Shown here piece after piece: positions 53,128 to 63,199 of a stretch of 64,000 nucleotides of DNA. The stretch lies in assembly GCA_000980375.1 (NCBI GenBank), contig LARD01000006.1, forward strand, positions 1 to 64,000, written 5' to 3'. Within the stretch, counting starts at the first letter, position 1, and every line of letters starts with the position of its first letter. Source of the DNA: Clostridium sp. K4410.MGS-306 (GTDB lineage Bacteria; Cyanobacteriota; Vampirovibrionia; Gastranaerophilales; Gastranaerophilaceae). The position numbers were made by a program, and so were the translations under genes. Under the pieces are notes generated by a model. It had not been told where the DNA came from, did no database searches, and was given only the letters and a program-made list of their open reading frames with translations.

Positions 53128-54198
53128 ATGATACAAGCACCTTTACCAGTAAATTATGCAGCACCGGCAGCTCCTATACAGCAGCCAGCTCCTGAATACA
53201 ATGCTATTAAAATTAACATTGTAGAACCTAAAGTTAATGCACCGGGCTCACAACAACCGGCACAATCGGTTTACGGATATCCTCAAGCACCTATCTACAA
53301 TTATCCGCAAGCAACTCAAGCACCGGTTTATTACCCTCCAGTGCAAACAGCACCAGTTCAACAACAAGGCCAGGTTATAATGACACCTGCTCCTGCACAA
53401 ACAGTTCCTGTATCAGTTCCAGCTCCTCAAGTTATAAATCAACAAACAATAAATCAAGTACCTCCTTCAGTGATTGAACCCGAAGCTCCAAAAGCAGAAG
53501 AAGTAAAAGCTCCAGAAGCACCTGTAGAAGCTCCTAAAACAGAACCTCAAGCAGCAACAATTAATGTTCCAGCCTTCACTCAAAGAATCAAAGCTGATGA
53601 CCTTGCTGATGCAGGAAAAGCTATCGAAGAAGTTGCAGATATAGCTCAAACTCAACCTGAAGCAGCTTCTCAATTATTAGATACTGATTTAATGGAAGCA
53701 TTGCTCGGTGTTATTGGTAAAGACAGCAGCACACTGGAAGGACCTTCTGACAGACAAAAAGAATTAAGACAGCAGGTATTGGAAGGTAAACAACTTTCTG
53801 AAGCTGATATGGCTGAAGCAAACAAAATCACTCCGTTAGAAATGGCTGAAAGAAATAAACAATACGCATTATTCACAACAGCTATTTTGCAAAACTCATT
53901 AATTGATGAATTCAAAAAGACTAACAATATAACTCCTGACATCAAGGATCTTCCGGGTATGGAACAGATTGTTACAACTATCAAAGACAACCCGAACCCG
54001 ATGTTGAGAGCAAGCGGCTTGGCAGCATTAGCTTACAACGCAAGACCTGAATACAAATCTGTTATGAAAGAAATCTTTGAACTTTCAAAACAAGACGCAG
54101 ATGAAAATGTTCAAAAAGTAGCAGAAGAAGGACTCGCAAAATTAGCTACTGTAATGGATGCACCTGCAGCAACAGAAGCTCCTTCACAAGCAGCATAA
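53128..54198 (+). CDS. Pro/Gln-rich protein with HEAT-like helical domain
   Basis: A 356-residue protein. Residues 1-150 are Pro/Gln/Ala/Tyr-rich and repetitive (YGYPQAPIYNYPQ; EVKAPEAPVEAPK). They include PEYNAIKINIVEPKVN, shared with the upstream small gene. Residues 160-345 are helical with HEAT-like units (MLRASGLAALAYNARPEYKS; ENVQKVAEEGLAKLATVM), suggesting a protein-binding scaffold. AAGGGG precedes the ATG and a strong terminator follows. No signal peptide. Confidence 0.7.
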   Translation: MIQAPLPVNYAAPAAPIQQPAPEYNAIKINIVEPKVNAPGSQQPAQSVYGYPQAPIYNYPQATQAPVYYPPVQTAPVQQQGQVIMTPAPAQTVPVSVPAPQVINQQTINQVPPSVIEPEAPKAEEVKAPEAPVEAPKTEPQAATINVPAFTQRIKADDLADAGKAIEEVADIAQTQPEAASQLLDTDLMEALLGVIGKDSSTLEGPSDRQKELRQQVLEGKQLSEADMAEANKITPLEMAERNKQYALFTTAILQNSLIDEFKKTNNITPDIKDLPGMEQIVTTIKDNPNPMLRASGLAALAYNARPEYKSVMKEIFELSKQDADENVQKVAEEGLAKLATVMDAPAATEAPSQAA

Positions 54199-54215
54199 CT
54201 AAATAGTTAAAAATA

Positions 54216-54248
54216 AAAAAGCAGACTCAATTTTAGAGTCTGCTTTTT
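54216..54248. terminator. Strong bidirectional terminator
   Basis: AAAAAGCAGACTC (54216-54228) and GAGTCTGCTTTTT (54236-54248) form a 13-bp stem. It serves both the HEAT-like gene and the convergent EF-hand gene. Confidence 0.88.
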
Positions 54249-54264
54249 GTTATAAATAAATACT

Positions 54265-55713
54265 TTATTTAAATAGAGTATTCAAAGAATTGTATAATTT
54301 TGTAGTTTCGTCAATAAATTCTTTCAATTCATCGTAAGAAACAATTCCATCACCGTTTTTATCACATTTAGAAGTAAATTGTGAAACAGTTGTTGACTCA
54401 GCGCCGCTGCCTAATGCCCTCATAATAAATTTTTTCAAATTTAAATCATTAATGTCTGTAATTAAAGAGAAAAATTCTTTTTGTTCTTTAGTGGCAGTAG
54501 GATTATTTTTTACAAATTTTTCAATGTCTTCTAATACAAATATCTCGTCAAAATTTCCAGTATTATCATTACTTCTTTCCATTTCTGACATCATAACATT
54601 ATATGAAACAAGTTTATAAGTTTGACTTTCTTTAAATTTTGCGACCTCTTCTTTAGTAACTATGCCATCTCTATCTGCATCCATTGTATACAAATTGTGT
54701 ATTAAAGCACCTGTTGAAATCGTGTAGTTTCCCCCAAGTGACATATTTCCACCCATTGCAATAATAAGAGCTCTGTCTACCGTGCCGTCATCGTTTATAA
54801 ACAAATCTGCAATAGGATTATTTCCTGAATTATTCAAAATTTCACTAACTGATATTTTTGAATTTTTATCCAAATCCATTTTCATAATTGATTCATTATT
54901 TGTTTCATGATTTTTTTCTCGTTGAAGCATAAATTTACAAGTGTCAAGGAATTGGTCATCTGTAAGAATTTTTTGCAGCTCATCAGCTATACTGCCATCA
55001 CCGTTTTTATCCAATGCAAGTAATTCATCAATGCTTAACCCTTGCTGCTTATCTGTTTTCATTGCAACAATGTCATCGTCGGATATTGGAGTATCAATTT
55101 CTTCACCTTTTAGAGCTCTAAAAATTGCCCCTATTATTATGTTTCTATAGTTTAAATCCTTTGAATTTTGCGCAATTATATTTGACGAATTTTCAGGTAA
55201 GTCAACTCCTACTGACACAAACACATCAGACAAAACCTTACCAATAGCCGCTATTTCTTTATTATCAGAATTTAACATTGAAGATATATTGTATAAAATT
55301 TCTCCCTCTGTAAATGTTTGTTCATTTTCTTTTTTATAACTTTTTGAATATGATTCATCAATATCTTTGCCGAGTGAAGTTAAAATTTGCTTTAATTCAG
55401 ATTCTCTGCTCGTATTGTCACTGTCTTGTGGTAAATCGACATCTTCATGGCAATCATCATTTTTTGTCTCTGATGAATTTGGTATTGCCACAATTGTTTT
55501 TATTTGATTCAAACTGTTAAGTTCACTGTTTTCAATAAATTTCTTCAGTCCTGTTTCGTAATACGGTTTTTTTTCTTCATATGGCATGTAATTCGGGGTG
55601 AATTTTAGTCCAAGTGTTTCTGTTTCATTATTAGCATTATTTACTACATCTTGTGATTTTATCGTTTCAGCTCTTAAAACGGACTTAGTGAAAAAATCTT
55701 TTAATCTAATCAT
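54265..55713 (-). CDS. EF-hand calcium-binding protein
   Basis: A 482-residue soluble protein with at least four EF-hand loops: DKNGDGSIADEL, DLDKNSKISVSEI, DADRDGIVTKEEV and DKNGDGIVSYDEL. Each has Asp/Asn at positions 1, 3, 5 and Glu at 12. The N-terminal 110 residues are polar and probably disordered. No signal peptide is visible. AGGAG precedes the ATG. It should bind Ca2+; the downstream effect is unknown. Eukaryote-like calcium proteins and a calpain-like protease in one window are notable. Confidence 0.85.
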   Translation of the reverse strand: MIRLKDFFTKSVLRAETIKSQDVVNNANNETETLGLKFTPNYMPYEEKKPYYETGLKKFIENSELNSLNQIKTIVAIPNSSETKNDDCHEDVDLPQDSDNTSRESELKQILTSLGKDIDESYSKSYKKENEQTFTEGEILYNISSMLNSDNKEIAAIGKVLSDVFVSVGVDLPENSSNIIAQNSKDLNYRNIIIGAIFRALKGEEIDTPISDDDIVAMKTDKQQGLSIDELLALDKNGDGSIADELQKILTDDQFLDTCKFMLQREKNHETNNESIMKMDLDKNSKISVSEILNNSGNNPIADLFINDDGTVDRALIIAMGGNMSLGGNYTISTGALIHNLYTMDADRDGIVTKEEVAKFKESQTYKLVSYNVMMSEMERSNDNTGNFDEIFVLEDIEKFVKNNPTATKEQKEFFSLITDINDLNLKKFIMRALGSGAESTTVSQFTSKCDKNGDGIVSYDELKEFIDETTKLYNSLNTLFK

Positions 55714-55877
55714 GCTGTTACTCCTGTTCTTTGATTGATATTTTCTAACTAGTATGATTTTACTATCGTCATTTTTTTTTTTTCTTTAGGAAATATTAAA
55801 ATTGTTTACAAAGTTTTACAATGTTACTTCTTTGTAAAATGTTAGACTTATGTCGCAAATTGCTATTTAATTGAGTT

Positions 55878-56222
55878 ATGTCAGAAGAAATTAGTAAAAA
55901 AGTAATAAATATTTTCAGCAAACATATTAAAAACAAACCCGTTGACACAAAAGAAAAGGTAAAAACCTTTGCTGGGTTTAGCTATGTTCGTATGGATAAA
56001 GATGTTAACGGCTATCCGTTTAAAGAAGCAAAACTGCTGGATTATGCCAAGGAATGCCACTACATAGTTAAGGTAATGAGAGACAAAAACGGCTCACCAT
56101 CTTTGTACAGCTACAATGTGCCCAACGACAAACTGCTTGATTTTCTGCTTAAGTTCAGAAATAATGAACTAAATGGAACAATAATTGAAATAGATAAATT
56201 TTTGCCGAAAAGTATAATTTAA
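55878..56222 (+). CDS. Hypothetical protein
   Basis: A 114-residue soluble protein of unknown family. It has a helical N-terminus (ISKKVINIFSKHIKNK), a beta-like centre (KTFAGFSYVRMDKD, then YIVKVMRDKNGS) and a helical end. It ends 3 bases before the radical-SAM gene on the same strand, so it is co-transcribed with it. No ligands or catalytic residues stand out. Confidence 0.65.
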   Translation: MSEEISKKVINIFSKHIKNKPVDTKEKVKTFAGFSYVRMDKDVNGYPFKEAKLLDYAKECHYIVKVMRDKNGSPSLYSYNVPNDKLLDFLLKFRNNELNGTIIEIDKFLPKSII

Positions 56223-56225
56223 GAT

Positions 56226-58730
56226 ATGAAAAAGTTAGATAATCAAACTCTCAACAGGCTTTTGTACAGCGTCAACAAGCCTTATCAATATGCAGGACAT
56301 GAGCTATATTCTTATAATAAAGATTTTGAAACCTCTGAAGTACGCTTTGCAATAGCATTTCCGGACAAGTACGAGGTTGGCGCAAGCAATCTTGGTCACA
56401 GAATTATTTATGAAACCCTCAATTCTATAGACGGCTGTATGTGTGACAGAGCATATGCTCCTGATACAGATTGCAAAGTAGAAATTGAAAAGCAGGATTT
56501 ATATCTTTATGCCGTGGAATCAAAAGTCAGACTAAAAGATTTCGACTTGTTGGGTTTTTCTCTGCAATACGAACTGGCTTACCCTACTGTGCTAGCAATG
56601 ATGAACATGGCTGACATTCCTGTCAAAAATGCAGACCGTACAGAAGATGACCCTATTATTTTATCAGGTGGTCCATGTGCTTTTAATCCAGAGCCAATGA
56701 GAGAGTTTATCGACGGATTTTTGATAGGCGATGGGGAAGATATTTTAAAAGAAGTTGTAGAAACCTATAAACTTGCTAAAAAGCAGGGTAAAACAAGAAA
56801 ACAAATTATTGCACTTCTTGCCGAAATTGACGGATTATATGTTCCGTCACAGCACAAAGGCAAAAAAATAAACAAAAGAATCTATGACTTTTCTTCTGAT
56901 TCCGTACCCAGAAAACATCCTGTGCCATTTTCAACATCAATTCATGATAGGGCGGTTACTGAGATAAGACGCGGGTGCGGCAGAATGTGTCGTTTTTGCC
57001 AGCCGGGCCATGTAAATTTACCTATACGAGAAAGAAAAGCCGAAGATATTATAGAAATAACCAAGAATCTTGTGAAAAATACAGGATATGATGAATTTTC
57101 AATGTTATCGTTATCTTCCAATGACTATACAAACATAGAACCTGTATTGGAGGAGCTAACCTGTTATTTTAGTGATAAAAAAGTGTCTGCATCATTGCCT
57201 AGCCAGAGAATAGACCGCTTTAATATAAGGCTGTCAAACCTTGTTAAAGATGTTAGAAAAACTACGATTACCCTGGCTCCTGAGGCAGGCTCTCAGCGTC
57301 TTAGAGATGTTATTAACAAGAATATTTCGAAAGAACAAATCATCAACACAACCCTTGATTGTTATAAAAACGGATATGACAGCATCAAATACTACTTTAT
57401 TCTAGGCTTGCCAACAGAGACCTATGAAGATATTGATGAAATGATAGCGCTTTTGAGCGGAATCAGGTATCGTGCAAAGCAAATTAAAAATGAACTTGGA
57501 CTAAAGCAGGACTTAAAGCTTAACTGTACCCTTTCAATCTTTGTGCCAAAACCGTTTACACCTTTCCAATGGGTAGGACAGGATTCTCTTGATGTAATAA
57601 CTCAAAAAATTGCTTATATTAGAGAAAAATCAAAATCTTTAAAAAGCGTACGAATTAAAATTCATGAAAAATATATATCTGAAATAGAAGCTGTACTCAC
57701 TAGAGGGGACGGCTCTTTATGCGGTTATATTGAAGAGCTCTACAATGCAGGTTGTTATCTCGATACCTGGGATGAAAATTTTGACAGGCATAAATGGTAT
57801 GACCTTGCACAAAAATGCGGTTTTAGTGTAGGTGAACTATCACAAAAACAATTTAGTCTTGATGAAGAGCTTCCATGGGACTTTATAAACGTTGGTATAA
57901 AAAAAGAATGGTTTATTGAAGAATACCAAAAAGCTCTTAATAGCAAATCCAGCGAACCTTGTGAAACAAAATGCTCAAATTGCGGTATTTGTCCGGAGTA
58001 TAAAGTATCTAAACATTTAGACAAACCTTATGAGCCCAAATTGACTGAAAAAACAGATTATTCAAAGACTCCTGTAAAAAAATACAGGGCAAAAGTAACA
58101 AAAAAGGGATATTTAAAGTTTTTATCACATTTGGACTGGCAAAATACCCTTGTAAAAGGTCTTTTTAGAAGCGGATTGCCTGTTGTTTTTACAGAAGGTT
58201 TTAACCCGATACCAAAGATTTCGCTCGGTGCGGCTTTGCCTATTTTTATTGAGAGTGAAACAGAGTTTATTGATTTTGAGCTTTACGGTGAAGACGATTT
58301 GGAAAAAATAAAGCAAACTTTAAACAAATCTTTTGACCCTATGGCACAAATTATTAATATATATGAAATCGACAAAACAGCTAAGTCTCTTGATATTACA
58401 ACCCAATGGGCCAGGTATGAAATATCAGCTTTGGAAAAAAATGTTTCAAATTTTGAAAATTTAATGTATATTAAAGATAAGCTTACTTCACAAGACGAAA
58501 TATTCTTAAAGAAGAAGACAAAAAAAGGTATAGACAAATTAATAAACATTAAACAATCAGTAAAAGATGTTGAACTCAAAAATAATAAACTGTATGTAAC
58601 TTTAAAAACGGGCCAAAATCAGGATATCCCGTCTGTACGTGCTGATGACTTAATGAAAATTTTCTATCCCGACGAAAAGTTTAATATTACAAGGCTTGCA
58701 CTTTTTGACGCAGATTTTAGAGTTTTATAG
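56226..58730 (+). CDS. Radical SAM protein fused to DUF2344 (TIGR03960 / TIGR03936 type)
   Basis: An 834-residue protein. The N-terminal 240 residues resemble a B12-binding-like domain. RRGCGRMCRFCQPGHVNLP carries the CxxxCxxC cluster ligands of radical SAM enzymes, then TLAPEAGSQRLRDVINKN and YFILGLPTETYEDIDEM. A Cys-rich segment (CETKCSNCGICPEY) could bind another cluster. The C-terminal 220 residues are DUF2344: YRAKVTKKGYLKFLSHLDWQ and FTEGFNPIPKISLGAALPIF. The two parts are separate genes in many bacteria. It precedes RNase E/G, as these families often do. Reaction unknown. Confidence 0.88.
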   Translation: MKKLDNQTLNRLLYSVNKPYQYAGHELYSYNKDFETSEVRFAIAFPDKYEVGASNLGHRIIYETLNSIDGCMCDRAYAPDTDCKVEIEKQDLYLYAVESKVRLKDFDLLGFSLQYELAYPTVLAMMNMADIPVKNADRTEDDPIILSGGPCAFNPEPMREFIDGFLIGDGEDILKEVVETYKLAKKQGKTRKQIIALLAEIDGLYVPSQHKGKKINKRIYDFSSDSVPRKHPVPFSTSIHDRAVTEIRRGCGRMCRFCQPGHVNLPIRERKAEDIIEITKNLVKNTGYDEFSMLSLSSNDYTNIEPVLEELTCYFSDKKVSASLPSQRIDRFNIRLSNLVKDVRKTTITLAPEAGSQRLRDVINKNISKEQIINTTLDCYKNGYDSIKYYFILGLPTETYEDIDEMIALLSGIRYRAKQIKNELGLKQDLKLNCTLSIFVPKPFTPFQWVGQDSLDVITQKIAYIREKSKSLKSVRIKIHEKYISEIEAVLTRGDGSLCGYIEELYNAGCYLDTWDENFDRHKWYDLAQKCGFSVGELSQKQFSLDEELPWDFINVGIKKEWFIEEYQKALNSKSSEPCETKCSNCGICPEYKVSKHLDKPYEPKLTEKTDYSKTPVKKYRAKVTKKGYLKFLSHLDWQNTLVKGLFRSGLPVVFTEGFNPIPKISLGAALPIFIESETEFIDFELYGEDDLEKIKQTLNKSFDPMAQIINIYEIDKTAKSLDITTQWARYEISALEKNVSNFENLMYIKDKLTSQDEIFLKKKTKKGIDKLINIKQSVKDVELKNNKLYVTLKTGQNQDIPSVRADDLMKIFYPDEKFNITRLALFDADFRVL

Positions 58731-58780
58731 TCCTGCCGCGTAAAATTATAAAAGTTTATACAAGTTTAAAGGAAGTTAAT

Positions 58781-60670
58781 ATGGCAAAATCAATCGTTAT
58801 TGCAGAACGCGACAATATAGCAGCAGTGTTCGAAGACAATAAAGTTACCGAGTTTTTTATACACAGAGGTGATATCCTCCTTGGAGATGTTTATTTGAGT
58901 AAAGTAGAAAACATCCTTCCCAGTATAGAAGCTGCTTTTGTAAATGTAGGTTCTGATAAAATGGGCTTCTTGCACGCAGCAGATGTTATTGGCAAAGGAG
59001 GTTTACAAGATAAACTTTCACCCAAACAAAAGCTTGTTGTACAGGTTGTGAAAGAGCCCACAGGACACAAAGGGCCAAGAGTTACAACATCATTGAGTTT
59101 ACCCGGTAGATTTTGTGTGCTAATGCCGCAAGAGTCCGGTATCAGTGTAAGTAAAAAAATCATGTCGGCAAAAGAAAGAGCAAGACTCAAATCTATTGTC
59201 AGCCTGCTAAAACCTGTCGGACTCGGTGTAATAATTAGAACAGAAGCTGAAGGCCAAACTGAAGCAGAAATACAAGAAGATTTAGAAATCCTGCTTGAAA
59301 AATGGAATACTATTGTTACTCAAGCAGAACTTGTTGATGCACCGAACCTTTTATACAGAGATCAAGATTTACTCTACAGAGTTATCAGAGAAGCTTGTAC
59401 AGAAGATGTTAAGGAAATTGTGGTTGATACTCCTTATGCAATGCACAGAACACAACAATTAATTCAAAACTGGAACTTAAACAAAAATATAGATATTTCT
59501 GTATACAAAGGCAGTGAACCATTGCTTGTTGCTTCCGGTGTAAAAAAAGAAATTGAACAGGCGCTGCAAATCAAAGTTAACCTTCCTTCCGGCGGATACT
59601 TGTTTATACAAACAACAGAAGCTTTAACCGTTATTGATGTTAACAGTGGTAAATTTATTAGCTCTGCAACACAGGATGAAACAATCTTAAAAACAAATAA
59701 GGAAGCGGTAAAAGAAATTGCCAGACAGCTGAAATTGCGTAATATTGGCGGAATGATTATCATTGACTTTATTGATATGCTAAGCCGTGCTGATAAAATC
59801 GCCATACTCGAAGAGCTTGAAATGGCTGTGGAATCCGATAAATCAAAACCACAGGTCGGTCAACTTTCAGATCTTGGCTTAGTTGAAATGACGCGCCACA
59901 GACAGGGCCAAAGCCTTGCAGAAATCTTTACAAAGAAATGTTCTCACTGTAATGGTACAGGACAAATTTTAGAAGACTTTGGATTTGCATCTTCTCTTGC
60001 AGAAGGTGAAATGCGCTCAAAAGCAGCAAAACTTAAATTACCTATGAATGGTAAAAACAAGCATAATAATGAAAAACACAATAAAGTATTTAACCATCAA
60101 AATACACAAAACAATCAAAAAAATGATTACGACAGACGAAACCACGCGAAACAGGATGATACTAATCAAGAAAATAATGTAGAAAATCAGGATTTACAGC
60201 AGCCGCAAGAACAACAAAGACGTGATAACAGAAACAAACGATTCAATAAAAATAAAAAGTATAATAATCAAAGAAGAGACGAACAAAAAGACTCTATGCT
60301 GCAACAAGAAAACACAGAAATTGTTGCCATAGATACACAAGTTGTTACAGTACAGGATACACCGGTTGTTGAGCCTGAAGAAATCAAAGAAGTAGTCAAT
60401 CCAATAGAAGCTGCGGAAACGGTAGAAGATAAACCGGCAAAACCAACCAGAAAGAGAACTTCAAGAAGGACCAAGAAAGCTGAGGAGCCTCAAGTTGCAG
60501 AAGCTGTAACAGCTGAGGAAGTCAAGAAACCTGAAGAAGAAACAGCATCTGTACAAACAACGGAAGAATCTAAACCTGTAAAGAAAACAAAAACAAGAAA
60601 AGCTTCAAGAACAAGAAAAAAAGCTCCTGAGCAAACAGAAGCGAAGGAACCTGCAGAAGCAAATGCATAA
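58781..60670 (+). CDS. Ribonuclease E/G
   Basis: A 629-residue protein. An S1 domain opens it (GDILLGDVYLSKVENILPSI, then AAFVNVGSDKMGFLHAADV). The catalytic DNase-I-like part has ALTVIDVNSGKF and GGMIIIDFIDM, supplying the two Mg-binding Asp. The Zn-link is CSHCNGTGQ. The last 220 residues are Asn/Lys/Arg-rich and then Glu/Pro-rich, disordered, and may scaffold a degradosome. It processes rRNA and mRNA. GGAAG precedes the ATG. The tail makes it intermediate between short RNase G and long RNase E. Confidence 0.93.
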   Translation: MAKSIVIAERDNIAAVFEDNKVTEFFIHRGDILLGDVYLSKVENILPSIEAAFVNVGSDKMGFLHAADVIGKGGLQDKLSPKQKLVVQVVKEPTGHKGPRVTTSLSLPGRFCVLMPQESGISVSKKIMSAKERARLKSIVSLLKPVGLGVIIRTEAEGQTEAEIQEDLEILLEKWNTIVTQAELVDAPNLLYRDQDLLYRVIREACTEDVKEIVVDTPYAMHRTQQLIQNWNLNKNIDISVYKGSEPLLVASGVKKEIEQALQIKVNLPSGGYLFIQTTEALTVIDVNSGKFISSATQDETILKTNKEAVKEIARQLKLRNIGGMIIIDFIDMLSRADKIAILEELEMAVESDKSKPQVGQLSDLGLVEMTRHRQGQSLAEIFTKKCSHCNGTGQILEDFGFASSLAEGEMRSKAAKLKLPMNGKNKHNNEKHNKVFNHQNTQNNQKNDYDRRNHAKQDDTNQENNVENQDLQQPQEQQRRDNRNKRFNKNKKYNNQRRDEQKDSMLQQENTEIVAIDTQVVTVQDTPVVEPEEIKEVVNPIEAAETVEDKPAKPTRKRTSRRTKKAEEPQVAEAVTAEEVKKPEEETASVQTTEESKPVKKTKTRKASRTRKKAPEQTEAKEPAEANA

Positions 60671-60673
60671 AAT

Positions 60674-61021
60674 ATGAAGAAAAAATTATTAACAGTAATA
60701 ACAGCTTTTATAATGGCATTGATGGTTTCAATGCCATGCTGTTGTGCTGTTGAACAACCAAAAGCTGCTGACACTCAACCACAAATTGTGCAAAAAAAGC
60801 ATAAAGAAGACAGAAATGAAGCAAAAAATGTGTTAACAAAATTTTTGATAACAATGCTATGGGTTGGCGGGTCGTGTCTTGTTATATTTTTGATTTTATA
60901 TGCTTATAAAAATTTAAAGAAATCTAACATCGTTAACCATGGTCAAATTGATATTGCAAAGAATCTCAACTCGCCTGAGAGTATTGAAGATGCAACAAAG
61001 TTTTTCATAGAAAAATTTTAA
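60674..61021 (+). CDS. Hypothetical membrane protein with signal peptide
   Basis: A 115-residue protein. Residues 1-25 form a signal peptide or first helix ending in MPCCCAVEQ. A charged segment follows, then a transmembrane helix (LITMLWVGGSCLVIFLILYA) and a cytosolic tail. It starts 3 bases after the RNase gene and is likely in its transcript. The Cys triplet could allow lipidation, but the lipobox is not standard. Function unknown. Confidence 0.65.
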   Translation: MKKKLLTVITAFIMALMVSMPCCCAVEQPKAADTQPQIVQKKHKEDRNEAKNVLTKFLITMLWVGGSCLVIFLILYAYKNLKKSNIVNHGQIDIAKNLNSPESIEDATKFFIEKF

Positions 61022-61026
61022 ATGGA

Positions 61027-61266
61027 TTAAAAATTTGATATTTGTTTAAAGCAGTTGTTCGGCTCACCGTATTCTTTTAAAAGAGCCTTAACTATTTTTG
61101 GCATTTGGCAGATAAATGAATAATTTCCACCTGCCAAAGAACATTTTGAGCAATCAGAATTGATCTCATAGCATTCTATTGCCTGTTGTGTCCAGTTTTG
61201 CATAATAGATGGAGAAATTTCGCCGTTTGTTTGCGGTGTATACAAATCAGAAATAATTGACAACAT
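61027..61266 (-). CDS. Small Cys-containing protein next to coaX
   Basis: A 79-residue protein (MLSIISDLYTPQ...). GGAGGAG stands 4 bases before the ATG 61264-61266, which I prefer to a start 8 codons upstream. Four Cys in the centre (CYEINSDCSKCSL and then ICQ) could bind a metal or cluster. It lies downstream of coaX on the same strand with a gap of about 90 bases. Family not recognised. Confidence 0.65.
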   Translation of the reverse strand: MLSIISDLYTPQTNGEISPSIMQNWTQQAIECYEINSDCSKCSLAGGNYSFICQMPKIVKALLKEYGEPNNCFKQISNF

Positions 61267-61358
61267 ATTACTCCTCCAGTCAAAACACACTTTAATACCC
61301 CATGTTTTTACTATAAATCATGAAAAGGGATATTTACTCGGTTTTTTGGAGGATATTT

Positions 61359-62132
61359 CTACTCTGGTAGTACATGGGCATCATATACTATTTTCAACCC
61401 CTCTAAAGTAATTGTAGGGTTAATACAGTCAAATTTTCTTTCCATATACTGTGCCACTATATCCGAGTATCCGCCAGTAGCTATTACAACAGCTTTTTCA
61501 CCAAGCTCTGCTTCACACTCTTTGATTAGGCCGTCTATCATGCAGGCATGACCACGAACTATACCTGAAAGCATTGCATCAATAGTATTTTTCCCAATGG
61601 CATTGCTGGGTGCCTCGATTTTAATTAATGGGAGTTTTGAAGTAAATTTTTTGAGACTTTCCGCTTGTATCTTCATTCCTGCACAAATTATGCCACCTAG
61701 AAAATCACCATTGCCTTTTACTATGTCAAATGACGTTGCAGTACCCATATCAACAACAATACAGGTCTTTTTATAAAGGCTGTATGCTGCAAAAGCATTA
61801 ACAATTCTGTCTGGCCCGACTTCTTCAGGGTAATCGACACAATAATTCAGCATGTTAGTCGTTTTGTTGGAAACTACAAACGGATCTATGTACAAATATT
61901 TTTTTAATGCATTTTTGTAACGCTCTGTAAGACAAACAACAACGCTGCACATGCACGCACAGTCAACATTTTTATCATAATTATTAAATTTAAGCAGATT
62001 CAATAAAAGCATTCCGATCTCGTCCTCGGAACGATGCTTTTCTGAAGCAATTGACCATGTTTCGACAAGTTTATCATTGTCGAATAAGCCGATTGTAGTA
62101 GATGTGTTTCCTATGTCCAGTGTTAATAGCAT
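61359..62132 (-). CDS. coaX: Type III pantothenate kinase
   Basis: A 257-residue protein. LTLDIGNTSTTIGLFDNDKL is the phosphate-binding start; YPEEVGPDRIVNAFAAYSLY and CIVVDMGTATSFDIV are the CoaX substrate and ATP motifs; GGIICAGMKIQAESL and VIATGGYSDIV complete the ASKHA fold. It phosphorylates pantothenate, the first step to coenzyme A. Confidence 0.95.
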   Translation of the reverse strand: MLLTLDIGNTSTTIGLFDNDKLVETWSIASEKHRSEDEIGMLLLNLLKFNNYDKNVDCACMCSVVVCLTERYKNALKKYLYIDPFVVSNKTTNMLNYCVDYPEEVGPDRIVNAFAAYSLYKKTCIVVDMGTATSFDIVKGNGDFLGGIICAGMKIQAESLKKFTSKLPLIKIEAPSNAIGKNTIDAMLSGIVRGHACMIDGLIKECEAELGEKAVVIATGGYSDIVAQYMERKFDCINPTITLEGLKIVYDAHVLPE

Positions 62133-62233
62133 ATTTACCTCAATAATATTTTAACAAAAAAATAATATTAAATACTTCCTGCGAAATATGAATTTTTGAT
62201 ATAATATTTTCAAAAGGTAAAAAGAGAGAAAAA

Positions 62234-63199
62234 ATGAGAAAAATCGTAATAATATCAGCTATTTTAATGGCATTAATGATACAAATGCAATCCTTTGCAA
62301 AAGAAAAAGCATGTGAAAAACAAACAGTAAAAGAAAATTTTGCTGTTGAACTTGCTGGTATAGGTTTCCACAAGAAAAATGACATTGATCCAACAATACA
62401 AATAAAAAATATATTTTCGGACTATCAAAAATATACAAATAACAAGAATCTTGAAGGTTTTTTATCCTTGCATGATGCAACATACAGAAGCTCTGACGGG
62501 TATGACAAAGAACGCCTGAAAGAGCTTGCACAAGAATCCTGGAAAGAATTCCCTGATGTAAGATATACAATAAAAGTGTTGTCTATTGATGTAGATGTTG
62601 ATAATGCAACTGTCATCACAAAAGAGAGGCTTTCAGGCACAACACAAACAGCTGTGGAATTTGTAAAAGGATCTGGATATATTGATTCTGAATCCACTGC
62701 AATATATTATCTTAAAAGATTTTCTAACGAATGGCGCATTACATCGGATTTTGTTGTAAATGAAAAAACAGCTATGAGATACGGTATTGCAAAGTATATC
62801 CCTATGAAACTTGACGCACCTTCTATTGTTTCTCCCAAAGAAGAGTATACAGCCGTGTTAAAACTAAATGTGCCAAGATCTTATGTAGCCTTGATTTCAA
62901 TAAATAATGAACCAATAACTTTCCCGTTTGAAAAAAGCACAGAAGTGTTCAGAAGCTTGAAACCCTGTGGTATACAAGAAAGAATACTTACTAGTAATGA
63001 CGGTTCAAAAAACGAAAATGCAGTAGCCTCTGTTGGAATAGCAAAACCTAATATAAAAGATGACAACATCAATGTAAACATTTTAGGTATCGCATTTTTA
63101 TCCAGCAGAGTAAATGTTGTTAAACACAAAATGGATAATGTTGCACCTCTTACACAAAAAAATGTCAACGCAGCAATAAAGGACAGTGAAAGTAAATAA
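62234..63199 (+). CDS. Exported NTF2/SnoaL-like domain protein
   Basis: A 321-residue protein with a signal peptide (IVIISAILMALMIQMQSFA). Residues 55-185 have the cone-like NTF2 pattern: helix (IKNIFSDYQKYTNNKNLEGF), RSSDGYDKERLKEL and strands (VRYTIKVLSIDVDVDNATVI; WRITSDFVV). The C-terminal 130 residues are beta-rich. Likely periplasmic; ligand unknown. The stop overlaps the lspA start (TAATG). Confidence 0.75.
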   Translation: MRKIVIISAILMALMIQMQSFAKEKACEKQTVKENFAVELAGIGFHKKNDIDPTIQIKNIFSDYQKYTNNKNLEGFLSLHDATYRSSDGYDKERLKELAQESWKEFPDVRYTIKVLSIDVDVDNATVITKERLSGTTQTAVEFVKGSGYIDSESTAIYYLKRFSNEWRITSDFVVNEKTAMRYGIAKYIPMKLDAPSIVSPKEEYTAVLKLNVPRSYVALISINNEPITFPFEKSTEVFRSLKPCGIQERILTSNDGSKNENAVASVGIAKPNIKDDNINVNILGIAFLSSRVNVVKHKMDNVAPLTQKNVNAAIKDSESK

